Source of the DNA: Bacilli bacterium
GTDB taxonomy: Bacteria; Bacillota_I; Bacilli_A; RF39; UBA660
Assembly: GCA_017405445.1 (NCBI GenBank)
Contig: JAFRAK010000018.1
Location: 1 to 54,083, forward strand
DNA: 54,083 bases
Reading direction: 5' to 3'
Shown piece by piece: positions 27,595-37,405 of the stretch. The stretch's first letter is position 1, and every line of letters starts with the position of its first letter. The notes below the pieces were generated by a model that had not been told where the DNA came from, searched no databases, and saw only the letters and a list, made by a program, of their open reading frames with translations. A program made the translations under genes and the position numbers.

Positions 27595-28197
27595 CTAAGA
27601 TTTATATATATTTACAACACTACTACACTCTATACTATTGCCATTCTCCTCTCCTAATCTATTAATAACATTCAATGCTTCCTCATTTGAAGCTACATTC
27701 ATATCTATATATAATTCCTCAGTTGGTGGTTCTCCTTTAAGATATGTCCTACTATTATTTGATAATTCATCATGCTCTGTTAAAGGAACTTCATATTTTA
27801 CAATACCAGAAGCACGTTCCACTTCTTCAACTAATCTAACATAATATCGATAAGTATAAATATTCTCTCCTGGGTTTTCTAACTCTTTACGAATTACAAG
27901 GAATGATTCAGCTTGACTATATCTTCCTCCATTAATTCCTTCCTTCATATCATTATTACTATCTACATAAGATAATGTCATCACAGCACATTCATTTAGC
28001 CCAGTAGGATTCTTTGCTTGTTTTGTATTAATTCTTGTTTTAGCATTCGCAACAAGTTTATTAATATCTTCTTTTAAAATATTTTCCCTATTATTCTTAA
28101 TAATACCTGCAATATTAGGTACTGTTATTAACATTAAAATACCCAGTACAACCATCATCGCAATTAACTCAATTAAAGAAAATCCTTTTCTATTCAT
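27595..28197 (-). CDS. second type IV pseudopilin-like protein
   Basis: 200 residues from ATG 28197 (AAGGTG upstream; GTG 28203 is rejected because it lies in the ribosome site). NRKG/FSLIELIAMMVVLGILML is the prepilin peptidase site plus the hydrophobic N-helix, with Glu+5 present. The globular domain has two cysteines (NECAVMTL, IECSSVV) and is unlike the first pilin in sequence. The two genes are adjacent and in the same direction, so they may form a mixed pseudopilus, possibly for DNA uptake with the ComEA/ComEC proteins encoded elsewhere in this window. This link is inference. Confidence 0.75.
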   Translation of the reverse strand: MNRKGFSLIELIAMMVVLGILMLITVPNIAGIIKNNRENILKEDINKLVANAKTRINTKQAKNPTGLNECAVMTLSYVDSNNDMKEGINGGRYSQAESFLVIRKELENPGENIYTYRYYVRLVEEVERASGIVKYEVPLTEHDELSNNSRTYLKGEPPTEELYIDMNVASNEEALNVINRLGEENGNSIECSSVVNIYKS

Positions 28198-28246
28198 AAT
28201 CACTCACCTTCTATTTCATTATAACAAATTTCAATTTTATACAAAA

Positions 28247-29389
28247 CTATTTTAATATTTTTTTTAAATTATTTAACTCTTCTTGACTATTATTTGTAAA
28301 ATGATTCTGATCAAATAAATCATCATATCGAAATAATGAAAACCCTTTATAATGTTGAAAAAATCTAGAAGCTATAATCTCTCTCATAATAATATCACTA
28401 TGATTAATCCATTCATCTTTTCCTTTTTTTGCATAATAATCAGTTTTTCCAACTTTATAAAAAGCAAGTGCTACATAATAATCAATATTATCATTTTTTA
28501 TTAAATCTATCCATTCCAAACTTGTATCATAAAAAGGTTTTACTCCATTTTCAAAGCCATAATAAATCTGAGGCATAATAAAATCTACATACTCTTTTTC
28601 TTTTAACCAAGTAATCACATCAGCATAATTATTTTTATAATTATTCTCAATATTTCCCTCAGGAGAAACTCCAAATCTTATTTTTTTCTTTTGACACTCC
28701 TCATGCACTTTCTTAATCATTTGATTAATAATCATTAAATGATAATCTTCTAAACTAATACTCATATTCTTTGTATAATAATGATACTCTTCTAAATCAA
28801 TATCTGAACTAGGATAAAAATAATCATCAAATAATAATCCATCAATAGAATAATCTAATACTTCCTTTACTCCTTCAACAATTAGATTTAATACTTCATC
28901 TCTAGAAGGATTATAATATAATCCATCCTTTTCAAAAACTATATCAGAATCTAAATAAGGATATGCAGGATGATTCTCAGAGATTAGACTCTTATTAGAA
29001 ATAGTTTGTATTCGGTAAGGATTAATCCACGCAATTAATTTCATATTTTCTTTATGAGTCTCTTCTATAAAATATTCTAAAAAATCATAAGGATATTCCC
29101 CATTACTAGATAAATAAGTACTAATTGGAAAGATATTAGAATAATACATTGCATCAGAACAAGGTCTTACCTGCAATATAATAGTATTACAACCAATACT
29201 TTTAATCTGATGAATCATAGAAAGAACCATTTTTTTACTATTATTTTCTTCTTTATCTTTGAAATACTCTTCTATTTCAATATAACTTACAAATACTCCT
29301 CTTAATTCTTCTTCTCTAGAACTAGTTTTAGTAGAAGGAAAACTCATAAAAAATACCAGCATTAAAAGAATTAAAAACATTTTTTTCAT
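28247..29389 (-). CDS. secreted GHL10-type (DUF187) glycoside hydrolase-like protein
   Basis: 380 residues with a signal peptide (1-23). The TIM-barrel pattern of the GHL10/DUF187 family is clear: ELRGVFVSYIEI, GCNTIILQVRPCSDAMYYS, MKLIAWINPYRI, DGLLFDDYFYPS, RFGVSPEGNI and VDFIMPQIYYGFENG. Family members such as YngK act on cell-wall or other glycans outside the cell. Aspartates in DDYF and the glutamate in SPEG are candidate catalytic residues. TGGTGATAGG precedes the start. Substrate is not known. Confidence 0.85.
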   Translation of the reverse strand: MKKMFLILLMLVFFMSFPSTKTSSREEELRGVFVSYIEIEEYFKDKEENNSKKMVLSMIHQIKSIGCNTIILQVRPCSDAMYYSNIFPISTYLSSNGEYPYDFLEYFIEETHKENMKLIAWINPYRIQTISNKSLISENHPAYPYLDSDIVFEKDGLYYNPSRDEVLNLIVEGVKEVLDYSIDGLLFDDYFYPSSDIDLEEYHYYTKNMSISLEDYHLMIINQMIKKVHEECQKKKIRFGVSPEGNIENNYKNNYADVITWLKEKEYVDFIMPQIYYGFENGVKPFYDTSLEWIDLIKNDNIDYYVALAFYKVGKTDYYAKKGKDEWINHSDIIMREIIASRFFQHYKGFSLFRYDDLFDQNHFTNNSQEELNNLKKILK

Positions 29390-29433
29390 CCTATCACCAG
29401 AATAATAATATCAATTAACTAAGTAAAAAAATG

Positions 29434-30072
29434 TCATTTTATTTTATCTTTTTCAATAATAAATAGTTGATTATGATGAAAAAAAGCATAAAAAATATCT
29501 TCAAGATTTAGATTTTTATGATGTAATTCATGAATAATCCATCTCTTATTTTTACCAATCTCAAATAATACATCTTCATCAATTTCCCCATCAAGGATTA
29601 CTGCTAGAGGATAAATATCTTCTTTTTCTTTTTTAAATATAGATAATTTCCCATTAGCTTCTAAAATTGCATAATCAACCTCTTTAATGGATTTAATAGA
29701 AGAACCTCTTAATTGACATAACAAATCATCAATGTTATATCTAATTCTTTTCATTTCCTTAAAATTGACTTTTCCTCTTTTAATAATAACAGAAGGTTTT
29801 CCATCTAATAAATCTCTTGTTTTTTTATCAATAAAAGAAAACTTAGAAGAAAGAATTTGTAAAAAAGCTAATAATAAAATAGGAAGTAAAGATAAAAAAA
29901 CTGATTCATTATAATTTTCAATTGAAATCGCAACCAATTCCGCAATAAATAAGGAAATAATTAAATCAATAATAGACAACTCTCCTATTTCTCTCTTCCC
30001 CATTAATCTATATACTATAACAATTACAAAATAAAAGAAAACTGTACGAAAACTAACAATTAAAAATTTCAT
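29434..30072 (-). CDS. DUF421 (YetF-like) membrane protein
   Basis: 212 residues from ATG 30072 (AGGTGATGAA upstream). Three N-terminal membrane helices (FLIVSFRTVFFYFVIVIVY, LSIIDLIISLFIAELVAISI, FLSLLPILLLAFLQIL) are followed by the conserved cytoplasmic domain (LLDGKPSVIIKRGKVNFKEMKR, LLCQLRGSSIKSIKEVDYAILE). In Bacillus such proteins are spore or envelope proteins; in spore formers YetF relatives join germination-related complexes. Function here is unknown. Neighbours are the GHL10 gene downstream and a divergent small membrane protein upstream. Confidence 0.85.
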   Translation of the reverse strand: MKFLIVSFRTVFFYFVIVIVYRLMGKREIGELSIIDLIISLFIAELVAISIENYNESVFLSLLPILLLAFLQILSSKFSFIDKKTRDLLDGKPSVIIKRGKVNFKEMKRIRYNIDDLLCQLRGSSIKSIKEVDYAILEANGKLSIFKKEKEDIYPLAVILDGEIDEDVLFEIGKNKRWIIHELHHKNLNLEDIFYAFFHHNQLFIIEKDKIK

Positions 30073-30144
30073 TTCATCACCTATTTTTATTCTAAACAAG
30101 AATATTCTTTTTATACAAATCATATAAATGATTAGAGGTGAACT

Positions 30145-30486
30145 ATGAAAAAAATAATTATAACAATCATATTGTTTATACTTTCTATTTTTTTATTATG
30201 TATCTTATACTACTATGGATCAATATCTCAATCTACTTTTCAATTATTAAAGTTATTATCATTTCTATTATGGATTATCCTTCTCAATATCTTATTAGAA
30301 AGCAAAAAAAGAAGATTAGGAATTATCCTATTTCTTTTCTTCATCATCCTATCTTTTATCACTTGTCTTCTTACAAAAAAAATATCTTATCATTTAATTC
30401 TATATTACTCTATGATATTAGCATCTACTCTACTTGGTTTTTATATTTCAAAGAAAACAAAAAAGAAAGGCAAAAACCTTTCTTAA
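30145..30486 (+). CDS. small four-helix membrane protein, TIGR04086/YrzE-like
   Basis: 113 residues, almost all hydrophobic, with four predicted membrane helices and a basic C-terminal tail (ISKKTKKKGKNLS). Size and helix pattern resemble TIGR04086 (YrzE) proteins of Bacillota. GAGGTGA lies 5-11 nt before the ATG, which decides the frame over an overlapping one starting at 30138. It is divergent from DUF421, and its stop touches the stop of the converging gene at 30487. Confidence 0.6.
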   Translation: MKKIIITIILFILSIFLLCILYYYGSISQSTFQLLKLLSFLLWIILLNILLESKKRRLGIILFLFFIILSFITCLLTKKISYHLILYYSMILASTLLGFYISKKTKKKGKNLS

Positions 30487-31785
30487 TTATTTCTTCCTTC
30501 TTCTTAAAAAAACAATTAAAAATATGAAAACAAAGATACCTGCGATTACAATAAGAATTGTATTACTATCTTTTTCTTTAACTTCAATAACTTTATCTTC
30601 ACTACTAACTAAGAATAATGAATTTTCATCAAAATCACAGTTATCATCATCAGGACAATTAATTTGTCCAACAAAATAAATGGTATTTCCGTTTGGTAAA
30701 AAAGAATTAATATGATAATAATTATTTCTTATTTTTTTTACTTTATTATAGACTACTCCATCTAAACCAATTCTAACAATCTCAATACTATTATCATCAC
30801 CATTTACATACAATAATTGATATTCTAACAATTCATCATTTTTAGTAATTGGCTTTAATTGAATAATTTGTTCTTGATTAAGAGAAACATCCCCAACAGT
30901 TTCCCATTCTATTTCATTATTTTCATTATATTCAACTAGATAATAACTAACCCCATCTTCTTGAGTTACTTTTACTTCACTAGTAAAACCATATAAGATG
31001 AAATGATCATCAATAGATAAGATATGTGGATGATCTTTTTCTTCAAAATCATCTTTAATAGTAGAAAGAATATCTCCATCTAAATTCATACGAAGTAAAG
31101 TATAAGCTTTTTCTTTTTCCGTAAGCACAACAATACTGCTTTTATTAACACAAACTTCTTGAAAATCAGTATAATCAGTATATTCTTTATTCCATAATAA
31201 GTTAAAAGATAAATCATATTTAGCCATAAAAGAAACATTATGGCTTTTTTTACCGATGATCAAATAAGAATTTGGTTGATCATCTTCATCTTTTAACTCA
31301 ATCACTTGGCGAATCATAGAAACATTGTCTAAATTACATGGAGCCTCTGATACCAATTTTCCTTCCAAATCAACAAATAGAATCATATAACGATTTGGTT
31401 TTTCTTCTTCTTTTTCATAAGTTTCTTGTACAAATAATAAATATCCATTTACATGATGTTCTTCATCATAAGAATAAACAAAATCGTATAAACTATCTTC
31501 TCCAGACTTTCCATATTGATAATTCCAGAGAACAGTACCATTCTTTTTATACTTCACAAGCATTACTTGTATATCATCATATTCTTTATCTTCTTCTTGA
31601 ACTTTTTTAGTAAAATGTCCTGCCGCAACAAAGCCAGAAACAGTACCTTCTTCATTATAACCTCTTAACAAATGAAAAAACTCTTCATCTTCATGTTCAT
31701 TAAGAGAATAAACACTATCTTTTGCATAAACATTAGGAGTAAACAATAATAGAAAACTTAATAGACATATTATTAACTTCTTCAT
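30487..31785 (-). CDS. exported protein with C-terminal membrane anchor, repeat-type ectodomain
   Basis: 432 residues from ATG 31785 (GAGGTG upstream). A signal peptide (about 1-22, ending NVYA) is followed by ~370 residues with repeated patterns such as VSGFVAAGHF, LLWNKEYTDY, TVLWNYQYGKSGEDSLYDFVY and VNGDDNSIEIVRIGLDG, which look like blades of a beta-propeller (similar blades occur in exported gut-Bacillota proteins). A C-terminal helix (ILIVIAGIFVFIFLIVFL) and RRRKK hold it in the membrane; no sortase motif precedes the helix. Partner or ligand unknown. Converges with the gene at 30145. Confidence 0.6.
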   Translation of the reverse strand: MKKLIICLLSFLLLFTPNVYAKDSVYSLNEHEDEEFFHLLRGYNEEGTVSGFVAAGHFTKKVQEEDKEYDDIQVMLVKYKKNGTVLWNYQYGKSGEDSLYDFVYSYDEEHHVNGYLLFVQETYEKEEEKPNRYMILFVDLEGKLVSEAPCNLDNVSMIRQVIELKDEDDQPNSYLIIGKKSHNVSFMAKYDLSFNLLWNKEYTDYTDFQEVCVNKSSIVVLTEKEKAYTLLRMNLDGDILSTIKDDFEEKDHPHILSIDDHFILYGFTSEVKVTQEDGVSYYLVEYNENNEIEWETVGDVSLNQEQIIQLKPITKNDELLEYQLLYVNGDDNSIEIVRIGLDGVVYNKVKKIRNNYYHINSFLPNGNTIYFVGQINCPDDDNCDFDENSLFLVSSEDKVIEVKEKDSNTILIVIAGIFVFIFLIVFLRRRKK

Positions 31786-31865
31786 ATACACCTCAATAAA
31801 GTACTATTCTTCTTCAATTATAAAAGAATATAAAGATAAAATCAAGAAAGACTGCAAAGATAATA

Positions 31866-31892
31866 TAAAAATCTCAAGAATATCCTTGAGAT
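31866..31892 (-). terminator. rho-independent terminator of the DGR-like target gene
   Basis: ATCTCAAGGATATTCTTGAGAT forms a strong stem (31871-31892), followed on the minus strand by TTTTATATTA. Confidence 0.8.
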
Positions 31893-31967
31893 TGAAAATT
31901 TAATACTTTTTATATTGGTAAAATATATTATTTAAAAATAATTATTTTATTGTTATATAAATAAGTA

Positions 31968-32148
31968 TTACTCGACAATGTACGGCTCACTGCTTGTTCC
32001 AGATCCTCCAGAGAAATGTGTCCCAAGTTTTAGTGAAACGGCCGGACGAGCGCCACGGGAATTGCTGACATAATTGTAGAACAGATAGCCAGAGTGCACG
32101 TTAAACTCGTCAGTGCGGTCGCTGCCACAGTAGTAAGGCGACCCCAGC
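31968..32148 (-). other. probable DGR variable region (VR)
   Basis: G+C is about 56% over 32041-32150 by hand count, against about 30% in the next 60 bp upstream in the gene. Of the 30 codons from the first TAC after TCGCCT to CGT before CCG, 27 end in C or T. This fits a template whose AAC/AAT codons were rewritten to NNY. Variable-looking residues (Y, Y, C, D, R, H, Y) alternate with fixed ones (G, S, F, N, V). The 3' end (GGCGCTCGTCCG then GTTTCACT) would be the fixed initiation side. Confidence 0.7.
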
Positions 32149-33788
32149 CAATAAGAATAACTACCATTATACAAATAATATGATGTATTGCCTGTATAAT
32201 ATTTACCACCAGCAAGCATTACTTCATCACTGGTTAATAACCCTACGGGATATGTTAATTTCCCATTGCCGGTTGCTGATTCACTTACGGTAAATGAATC
32301 ATTTTTGTTTGTACAACTTAAACTTGGACTATATGTTGTGATTGCCCTATTATATCCGCTAAAGTTTAAACTCAATGATGTGCTTCCTCCATCTGGATTC
32401 CATCCATTTAGAGTACCTATACTTCGGTCATTACAATATATCGTATCTTCTAATTTATTAGTATAACTTGTCATATTTCTTTGATACCATGTATCGATGG
32501 CTGTTTTGATTGTTGAATTTGTACTATTACTTGAATTTGTTAACATTTCTGATAAAGCATCTTCGACTTTTTTACCATTTGATAAGGTTATATAATATGC
32601 TGTATTGCTTAATACATAATAGACATACCTTACACTTGTACATGTCGTATCTGTCGTACTACCACATGTATAATGTTGATAATTTAAGTTAGTTCCTGCT
32701 ATGGAACTTTTTGTCTCGACATTATAACTACCTTTGGCTGTTAAGGTATAAGTCCCATTTGCATATGTTACATCTGGTCCATAATACCAATACAGTCCGG
32801 TTGCTGATGAACATGTATATACATCTCCATACATATATCCGACATAGGCTGCACTATTATATGATGTGTTAAAGGCTATATTCGTTGTACTGATATGCGT
32901 TGCAGCTCCGGTGTTATTGCATTCACCATTTGATGGTACTCCATCATATAATAATTTTACTCCACCTGTTTCGGTTGTTCTTACTATTCGCCAACATAAG
33001 TTGGCAAATATGACATGATTATTATCGACTGCTCCTCTATAGTAATATATCGGATAGGTATCATTTTCAGTGCCTGCTCTTAGATATATTCCTTTACCAT
33101 TCGTGTCACTTGATATATCATTAAATTGTACCCCATTAGAATTAGTTACATAAGTACTTGATATGTTATCGATGACAGCATTTTCTGCGATGGTATCTAG
33201 TAAGTTATAAACATGTGGCACCTTTATTGCACCAGAATCTGCTTGGATGTATTCTGGTTCCAAACTCGTACTGATAGTTGTGGCATCAGGTAATTCTTCT
33301 ATATCAGTTTTAAATTCTAATCGAATAAGATATGTTTCTGTTACTCCTGCTCTTAAGGCATGTTTTTCTAGTATTTCTAACCCATCAGAATAAGTAACGG
33401 AATAATTTAAATAGTCTGGTACTTCACTTACTGCTTCATTATTTACTTTTAATGTTTTTGTAAGAGTTCCTATCATTCCATCAATTGTTCCAGCATTTAC
33501 TACATCCACTGTAAACTCATAGAAGTCTCCAGGGAGAGATAATGTTACTTCAAAATCTACTTTACAGTTATTATTAGGATCAATAGTCGCAGCACTATCT
33601 TCTGCACCAATAGACACACTATTTTCATTAATCACTATATTATCAAAATGGATATCCCAAGAATTTGATTTTATCTTCGCAATACCATTGATTTGTAAGT
33701 TTGCTTGTAAAATAGCATAGACTATTCCAATTAATAATAAAGCAAATATTACAAAATAAGTGGTAATTTTTTTACGACTATTTTTCAT
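31968..33788 (-). CDS. membrane-anchored surface protein with a DGR-type variable C-terminus
   Basis: 606 residues. An N-terminal membrane helix (about 10-29, YFVIFALLLIGIVYAILQ) anchors an Ig-like stalk (30-190) with about 80% identity to the stalk of the protein at 41216. A long middle domain rich in Tyr, Ser and Thr follows, and the C-terminal ~60 residues read YWLGSP ... SNSRGARPAVSL, the C-type-lectin-like tail typical of DGR target proteins. The gene's last 180 bp differ sharply in base composition from the rest. No reverse transcriptase is nearby. It probably displays a variable binding face outside the cell; the ligand is unknown. Confidence 0.8.
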   Translation of the reverse strand: MKNSRKKITTYFVIFALLLIGIVYAILQANLQINGIAKIKSNSWDIHFDNIVINENSVSIGAEDSAATIDPNNNCKVDFEVTLSLPGDFYEFTVDVVNAGTIDGMIGTLTKTLKVNNEAVSEVPDYLNYSVTYSDGLEILEKHALRAGVTETYLIRLEFKTDIEELPDATTISTSLEPEYIQADSGAIKVPHVYNLLDTIAENAVIDNISSTYVTNSNGVQFNDISSDTNGKGIYLRAGTENDTYPIYYYRGAVDNNHVIFANLCWRIVRTTETGGVKLLYDGVPSNGECNNTGAATHISTTNIAFNTSYNSAAYVGYMYGDVYTCSSATGLYWYYGPDVTYANGTYTLTAKGSYNVETKSSIAGTNLNYQHYTCGSTTDTTCTSVRYVYYVLSNTAYYITLSNGKKVEDALSEMLTNSSNSTNSTIKTAIDTWYQRNMTSYTNKLEDTIYCNDRSIGTLNGWNPDGGSTSLSLNFSGYNRAITTYSPSLSCTNKNDSFTVSESATGNGKLTYPVGLLTSDEVMLAGGKYYTGNTSYYLYNGSYSYWLGSPYYCGSDRTDEFNVHSGYLFYNYVSNSRGARPAVSLKLGTHFSGGSGTSSEPYIVE

Positions 33789-33871
33789 CTTATCATCTAC
33801 CTTATCTATAATATATCATATTATTCTTTTCCTTTCATAAAATAATATAAGAGATAAGTCAATTTGACACA

Positions 33872-33902
33872 AAAAAAGAGAAATTAATGATCAATTTCTC
33901 TT
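33872..33902 (-). terminator. rho-independent terminator of the dnaG-rpoD-trmK operon
   Basis: AAAGAGAAATT / AATTTCTCTTT stem followed on the minus strand by TTTTTTTGTG; overlaps the trmK 3' end. Confidence 0.8.
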
Positions 33903-34552
33903 TTTAGTAATAATATTTCATTTTTTATCTTTCTTCTTTTTAAATAATAATTCTTAGGAAGTAAAGACAATATAATTTGTCTAGATTTTAATTCTTTCCC
34001 ATAATACTCTAAAAATAATGAATCCTTTTTCTCTAAAAAGATTGGCCCAAAGAAATAATCTTTTTTAGAATATTTTTTCTTTCCTCTTTTAAAGATAATA
34101 ATTTGATAAATAATATTATTATCTTTTACAAATTCTTCATTTTCGATATAAAATCCATTCTTACATAAGAATCTTTTAACATCTTCTTGATAATTATTGG
34201 GACTTAGAATAAAAGTCTTTACTCTTTTTAATACTTTTAAATCTTCTTTAAAAATACCTATCATATTTCTGCCACCCATACCAGAAATAATAATAGTATC
34301 AACTTCATCAGAATAAGTTTTTAAACCTGAACCGAGTCTTAATTCAATTTTTCCTTCTAAATGTTCTCTCTTAATATTTTCTTTAGCATGATTTAGTGGT
34401 CCTTGTGCAATATCACTACCAATAGTTTGTATATGTTCATTTCTTTTTACTAAGTAGATATCTAATAGACCATGATCACAACCTACATCTAAACAAAAGG
34501 AGTTAGCTTCCACTAAATCTCCTATCATTCTTAATCGATTATTAATCTTCAT
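33884..34552 (-). CDS. trmK: tRNA (adenine(22)-N1)-methyltransferase TrmK
   Basis: 222 residues, typical length. The SAM-binding motif LDVGCDHGLLDIYL (about 21-34), GSDIAQGPLNHAKENI, LRLGSGL and TIIISGMGGRNMI match TrmK (YqfN). It methylates A22 of certain tRNAs. Its ATG overlaps the rpoD stop as TAATG, indicating coupled translation. rpoD-trmK adjacency is standard in Firmicutes. A strong terminator follows. Confidence 0.93.
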   Translation of the reverse strand: MKINNRLRMIGDLVEANSFCLDVGCDHGLLDIYLVKRNEHIQTIGSDIAQGPLNHAKENIKREHLEGKIELRLGSGLKTYSDEVDTIIISGMGGRNMIGIFKEDLKVLKRVKTFILSPNNYQEDVKRFLCKNGFYIENEEFVKDNNIIYQIIIFKRGKKKYSKKDYFFGPIFLEKKDSLFLEYYGKELKSRQIILSLLPKNYYLKRRKIKNEILLLKREIDH

Positions 34553-35643
34553 TAATCTGTTAAAAAGTCCTTTAGTTTACGAGAACGAGAAGGATGTCTT
34601 AGTTTTCTAAGCGCTTTTGCCTCAATTTGACGAATTCTTTCACGAGTAACGCCAAAGATTTGTCCAACTTCTTCAAGAGTTCTACATTGTCCATCATCAA
34701 GACCAAATCTTAGTCTTAATACTTTTTCTTCTCTTTCTGTAAGGGTAGCAAGAACTCCTCTAAGTTCTTCTTTTAACATTTCAACAGTTGCATATTCCTC
34801 AGGTCCCATTGTTCTTTCATCTTTAATAAAATCTCCTAAATGAGAATCATCTTCTTCACCAATTGGAGTTTCTAAAGATACTGGATCTTGAGAAATCTTA
34901 TATACTTCACGAACCTTTTCAACTGTAATTCCTAACTTTTTAGCAATTTCTTCATCTGTAGGTTCACGATTTAATTCTTGTGTTAATTGTCTTTGTACAC
35001 GAGCAAGCTTATTAATTGTTTCTACCATATGTACTGGTACACGAATCGTTCTAGCTTGATCAGCTATAGCACGAGTGATTGCCTGACGAATCCACCAAGT
35101 TGCATAAGTAGAAAACTTATATCCTTTTGTTGGATCAAATTTATCTACAGCTTTCATTAAACCAATATTACCTTCTTGAATCAAATCAAGAAATAACATT
35201 CCACGTCCAACATATCTTTTTGCGATAGATACAACTAAACGTAGATTAGATTCTGCAAGAAGTCTTTTTGCTTCTTCATCACCTTGTTCAGCACGTTTTG
35301 CATATTCAAATTCTTCATCAGAAGTAAGTAAGTTAATACGTCCAATTTCTTTTAAGTACATACGTACTGGGTCATTAATCTTAACATCTTTTGATAAAGT
35401 TAAGTTTTCAACAGACATGTCTTGAGTAATTTCTTCTCCAGATGCATCATCGCTTCCATCTTCAGAAACGATATCAATATTGTTTTCAACTAAGAAATTA
35501 TATAATTCATCTAAAGTATCACTATCAACGTCTAACCCTTTAAGTTGTTCTGCTAATTGTTCATAGGTAATAAATCCTTGTTTCTTTCCTATTGCTAATA
35601 ACTTTTGTTTTCTTTCTTCAACAGTTTTTATTTCCTCAACCAT
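34552..35643 (-). CDS. rpoD: primary RNA polymerase sigma factor RpoD (SigA)
   Basis: 363 residues from ATG 35643. Region 1.1 ([24 protein letters not shown]) is followed by region 1.2 ([11 protein letters not shown]), region 2 ([21 protein letters not shown] in part, with [12 protein letters not shown]), region 3 and region 4 ([39 protein letters not shown]). Region 2.4 and 4.2 are standard, in line with the TTGACA/TATAAT promoters seen here. It overlaps the dnaG stop by 8 bp and trmK by 1 bp. Confidence 0.97.
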   Translation of the reverse strand: MVEEIKTVEERKQKLLAIGKKQGFITYEQLAEQLKGLDVDSDTLDELYNFLVENNIDIVSEDGSDDASGEEITQDMSVENLTLSKDVKINDPVRMYLKEIGRINLLTSDEEFEYAKRAEQGDEEAKRLLAESNLRLVVSIAKRYVGRGMLFLDLIQEGNIGLMKAVDKFDPTKGYKFSTYATWWIRQAITRAIADQARTIRVPVHMVETINKLARVQRQLTQELNREPTDEEIAKKLGITVEKVREVYKISQDPVSLETPIGEEDDSHLGDFIKDERTMGPEEYATVEMLKEELRGVLATLTEREEKVLRLRFGLDDGQCRTLEEVGQIFGVTRERIRQIEAKALRKLRHPSRSRKLKDFLTD

Positions 35644-37372
35644 TCTCACTATCTCCTAACCTTAACTTTCTAATCTTTTCAACAATTTTTGCTTGTTCTA
35701 TTGGGTCCACTTCTTTTTTCATCAAACTCGTGAGTCTATTTATTTCTTGTTTCTCAACATATTCTCTTACAACTTTAAAATACAAAAATAGTTCCTCTTT
35801 TGTGGTCTCCTCTAAATAGTTTTCATTCAAAATATTGTTTAAAAATAGTAGAATATTCTCTTTATCCTGTATATAAGTATAAAAATCTGCAACATTAATC
35901 GTTCCATATTTTTTATAATAATAAATAATCTCACTACATGTAGTTCTCATTATTTCATTTGGAAAGATTAAATGTTCTCTCTCTACTTGGCTAACAACCC
36001 AATCATTATGAAGCATAAAGTATAGGATTTGTTCGTAAGCCTTTATATACTTATCTTTTTTATTTTCTTTTTTTGGTGTAATCGTTTTCTTTTCTTTTGT
36101 TGGTTTATCCTTAAGAAGTGCATTTACACGCATTTCCAAAGTATTATAACCCAAATCATACTCTTTTGCAAGTCTTTTTAACACAACTTCGCGTCTTATT
36201 ACATCATCATATTTCGCAACATCAGCAAGTACTTGATTAATATATTCTGCTTTTTCAACATCAGAACGAAAATCCACATTTTCTTTCATTTTTTCCATTT
36301 TATAATCAGAAAAATTAACAGCTGATTCAACAAGTCCAATAAAACGTTCTCCACCGTTTTTTAAAATAAAACTATCTGGATCTTCTGGATTAGGTAAAGT
36401 AACTGCTTTAACTTCAAATCCTTCTTCTAGTAAAGTATTACCAATACTTAACATAGCATGTTGTCCAGGATCATCTCCATCTAAACATAATACAATATGA
36501 TTCGATAATCTTTTCAATAAATGTATTTGTTCTTTGGTAAGTGCTGTCCCCATTAATGCAATTGTATTCTTAAGTCCAATAGAAGAAGCACGAATCACAT
36601 CCATAAATCCTTCCATCACAAGAACATATTTTTTTTGGCGACATTCTTCTTTCGCAATATGGTAATGGTATAACATTTCACCCTTTTTAAAGATTTCTGT
36701 CTCTTTTGTATTTAAATATTTATTTTGACCATTATCTTTATAAATTCTTCCACTAAATCCAACTACTTTTCCAGAAATATCATATAATGGAAACATAATA
36801 CGATCATTATAAACATCATGATCATCACTTGATAATCCAATTCGATTTAACGTAACTAAATCATATTTTTTACTCGTTAATAATTTGGTTAAATCATTAT
36901 GATTTTCTAATGATAAACCAATTTCAAATTCTTTGATTAAATTATCATCAATTTTTCGATTTAATAAGTATTTTTTAGCAAGCTTACCCACACTACTATT
37001 TAGATTATTTTGATAATATTTTAATGATAACTGATACGCTTCATACAACTTATCATATTTTGTGTTTTTTTTCGCAATAGAAATATTTCCTGTATCTATT
37101 CCTACTCGGTCTCCTAAATACTTTAATACTTCACGAAACTCCATATGTTCATAATTCATTAAGAATGTAAAAACATTTCCAGATGCATGACATGAAAAAC
37201 AAGTATAGATTTGTTTTTCTCGAGAAACAGACATCGATGGATTAGAATCATCATGAAAAGGACAAACTCCAAAAAAATTTTTTCCACGTGCAACTAGTGG
37301 TATTCTTTCTCCAATAATGTCTACAATATCTACTTTATTTCGAATTGTATTCGCAAGATCATTATTCATCAT
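35636..37372 (-). CDS. dnaG: DNA primase DnaG
   Basis: 578 residues from ATG 37372 (GGTGGT upstream; the next ATG 37369 is also possible). The CHC2 zinc domain shows [10 protein letters not shown] ... CFSCHASG, the TOPRIM domain shows [19 protein letters not shown] and [10 protein letters not shown]. The C-terminal ~150 residues are a helical DnaB-interacting region. It makes RNA primers at replication forks. Stop is TGA, which supports the standard bacterial code. It is in one operon with rpoD and trmK. Confidence 0.95.
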   Translation of the reverse strand: MMNNDLANTIRNKVDIVDIIGERIPLVARGKNFFGVCPFHDDSNPSMSVSREKQIYTCFSCHASGNVFTFLMNYEHMEFREVLKYLGDRVGIDTGNISIAKKNTKYDKLYEAYQLSLKYYQNNLNSSVGKLAKKYLLNRKIDDNLIKEFEIGLSLENHNDLTKLLTSKKYDLVTLNRIGLSSDDHDVYNDRIMFPLYDISGKVVGFSGRIYKDNGQNKYLNTKETEIFKKGEMLYHYHIAKEECRQKKYVLVMEGFMDVIRASSIGLKNTIALMGTALTKEQIHLLKRLSNHIVLCLDGDDPGQHAMLSIGNTLLEEGFEVKAVTLPNPEDPDSFILKNGGERFIGLVESAVNFSDYKMEKMKENVDFRSDVEKAEYINQVLADVAKYDDVIRREVVLKRLAKEYDLGYNTLEMRVNALLKDKPTKEKKTITPKKENKKDKYIKAYEQILYFMLHNDWVVSQVEREHLIFPNEIMRTTCSEIIYYYKKYGTINVADFYTYIQDKENILLFLNNILNENYLEETTKEELFLYFKVVREYVEKQEINRLTSLMKKEVDPIEQAKIVEKIRKLRLGDSENG

Positions 37373-37405
37373 ACCACCACCCAAATATTAATTATTTTAT
37401 CATAT

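Noticed and set aside
30138..30527. Overlapping plus-strand frame starting at 30138
   Set aside because: The frame starting at 30145 has ideal GAGGTGA spacing and a clean four-helix membrane pattern; the other does not.
31792..31967. DGR template repeat or reverse transcriptase near the target gene
   Set aside because: I looked on both sides and across the window for a second GC-rich copy of the tail or a YxDD-type reverse transcriptase and saw none; only a terminator lies here.
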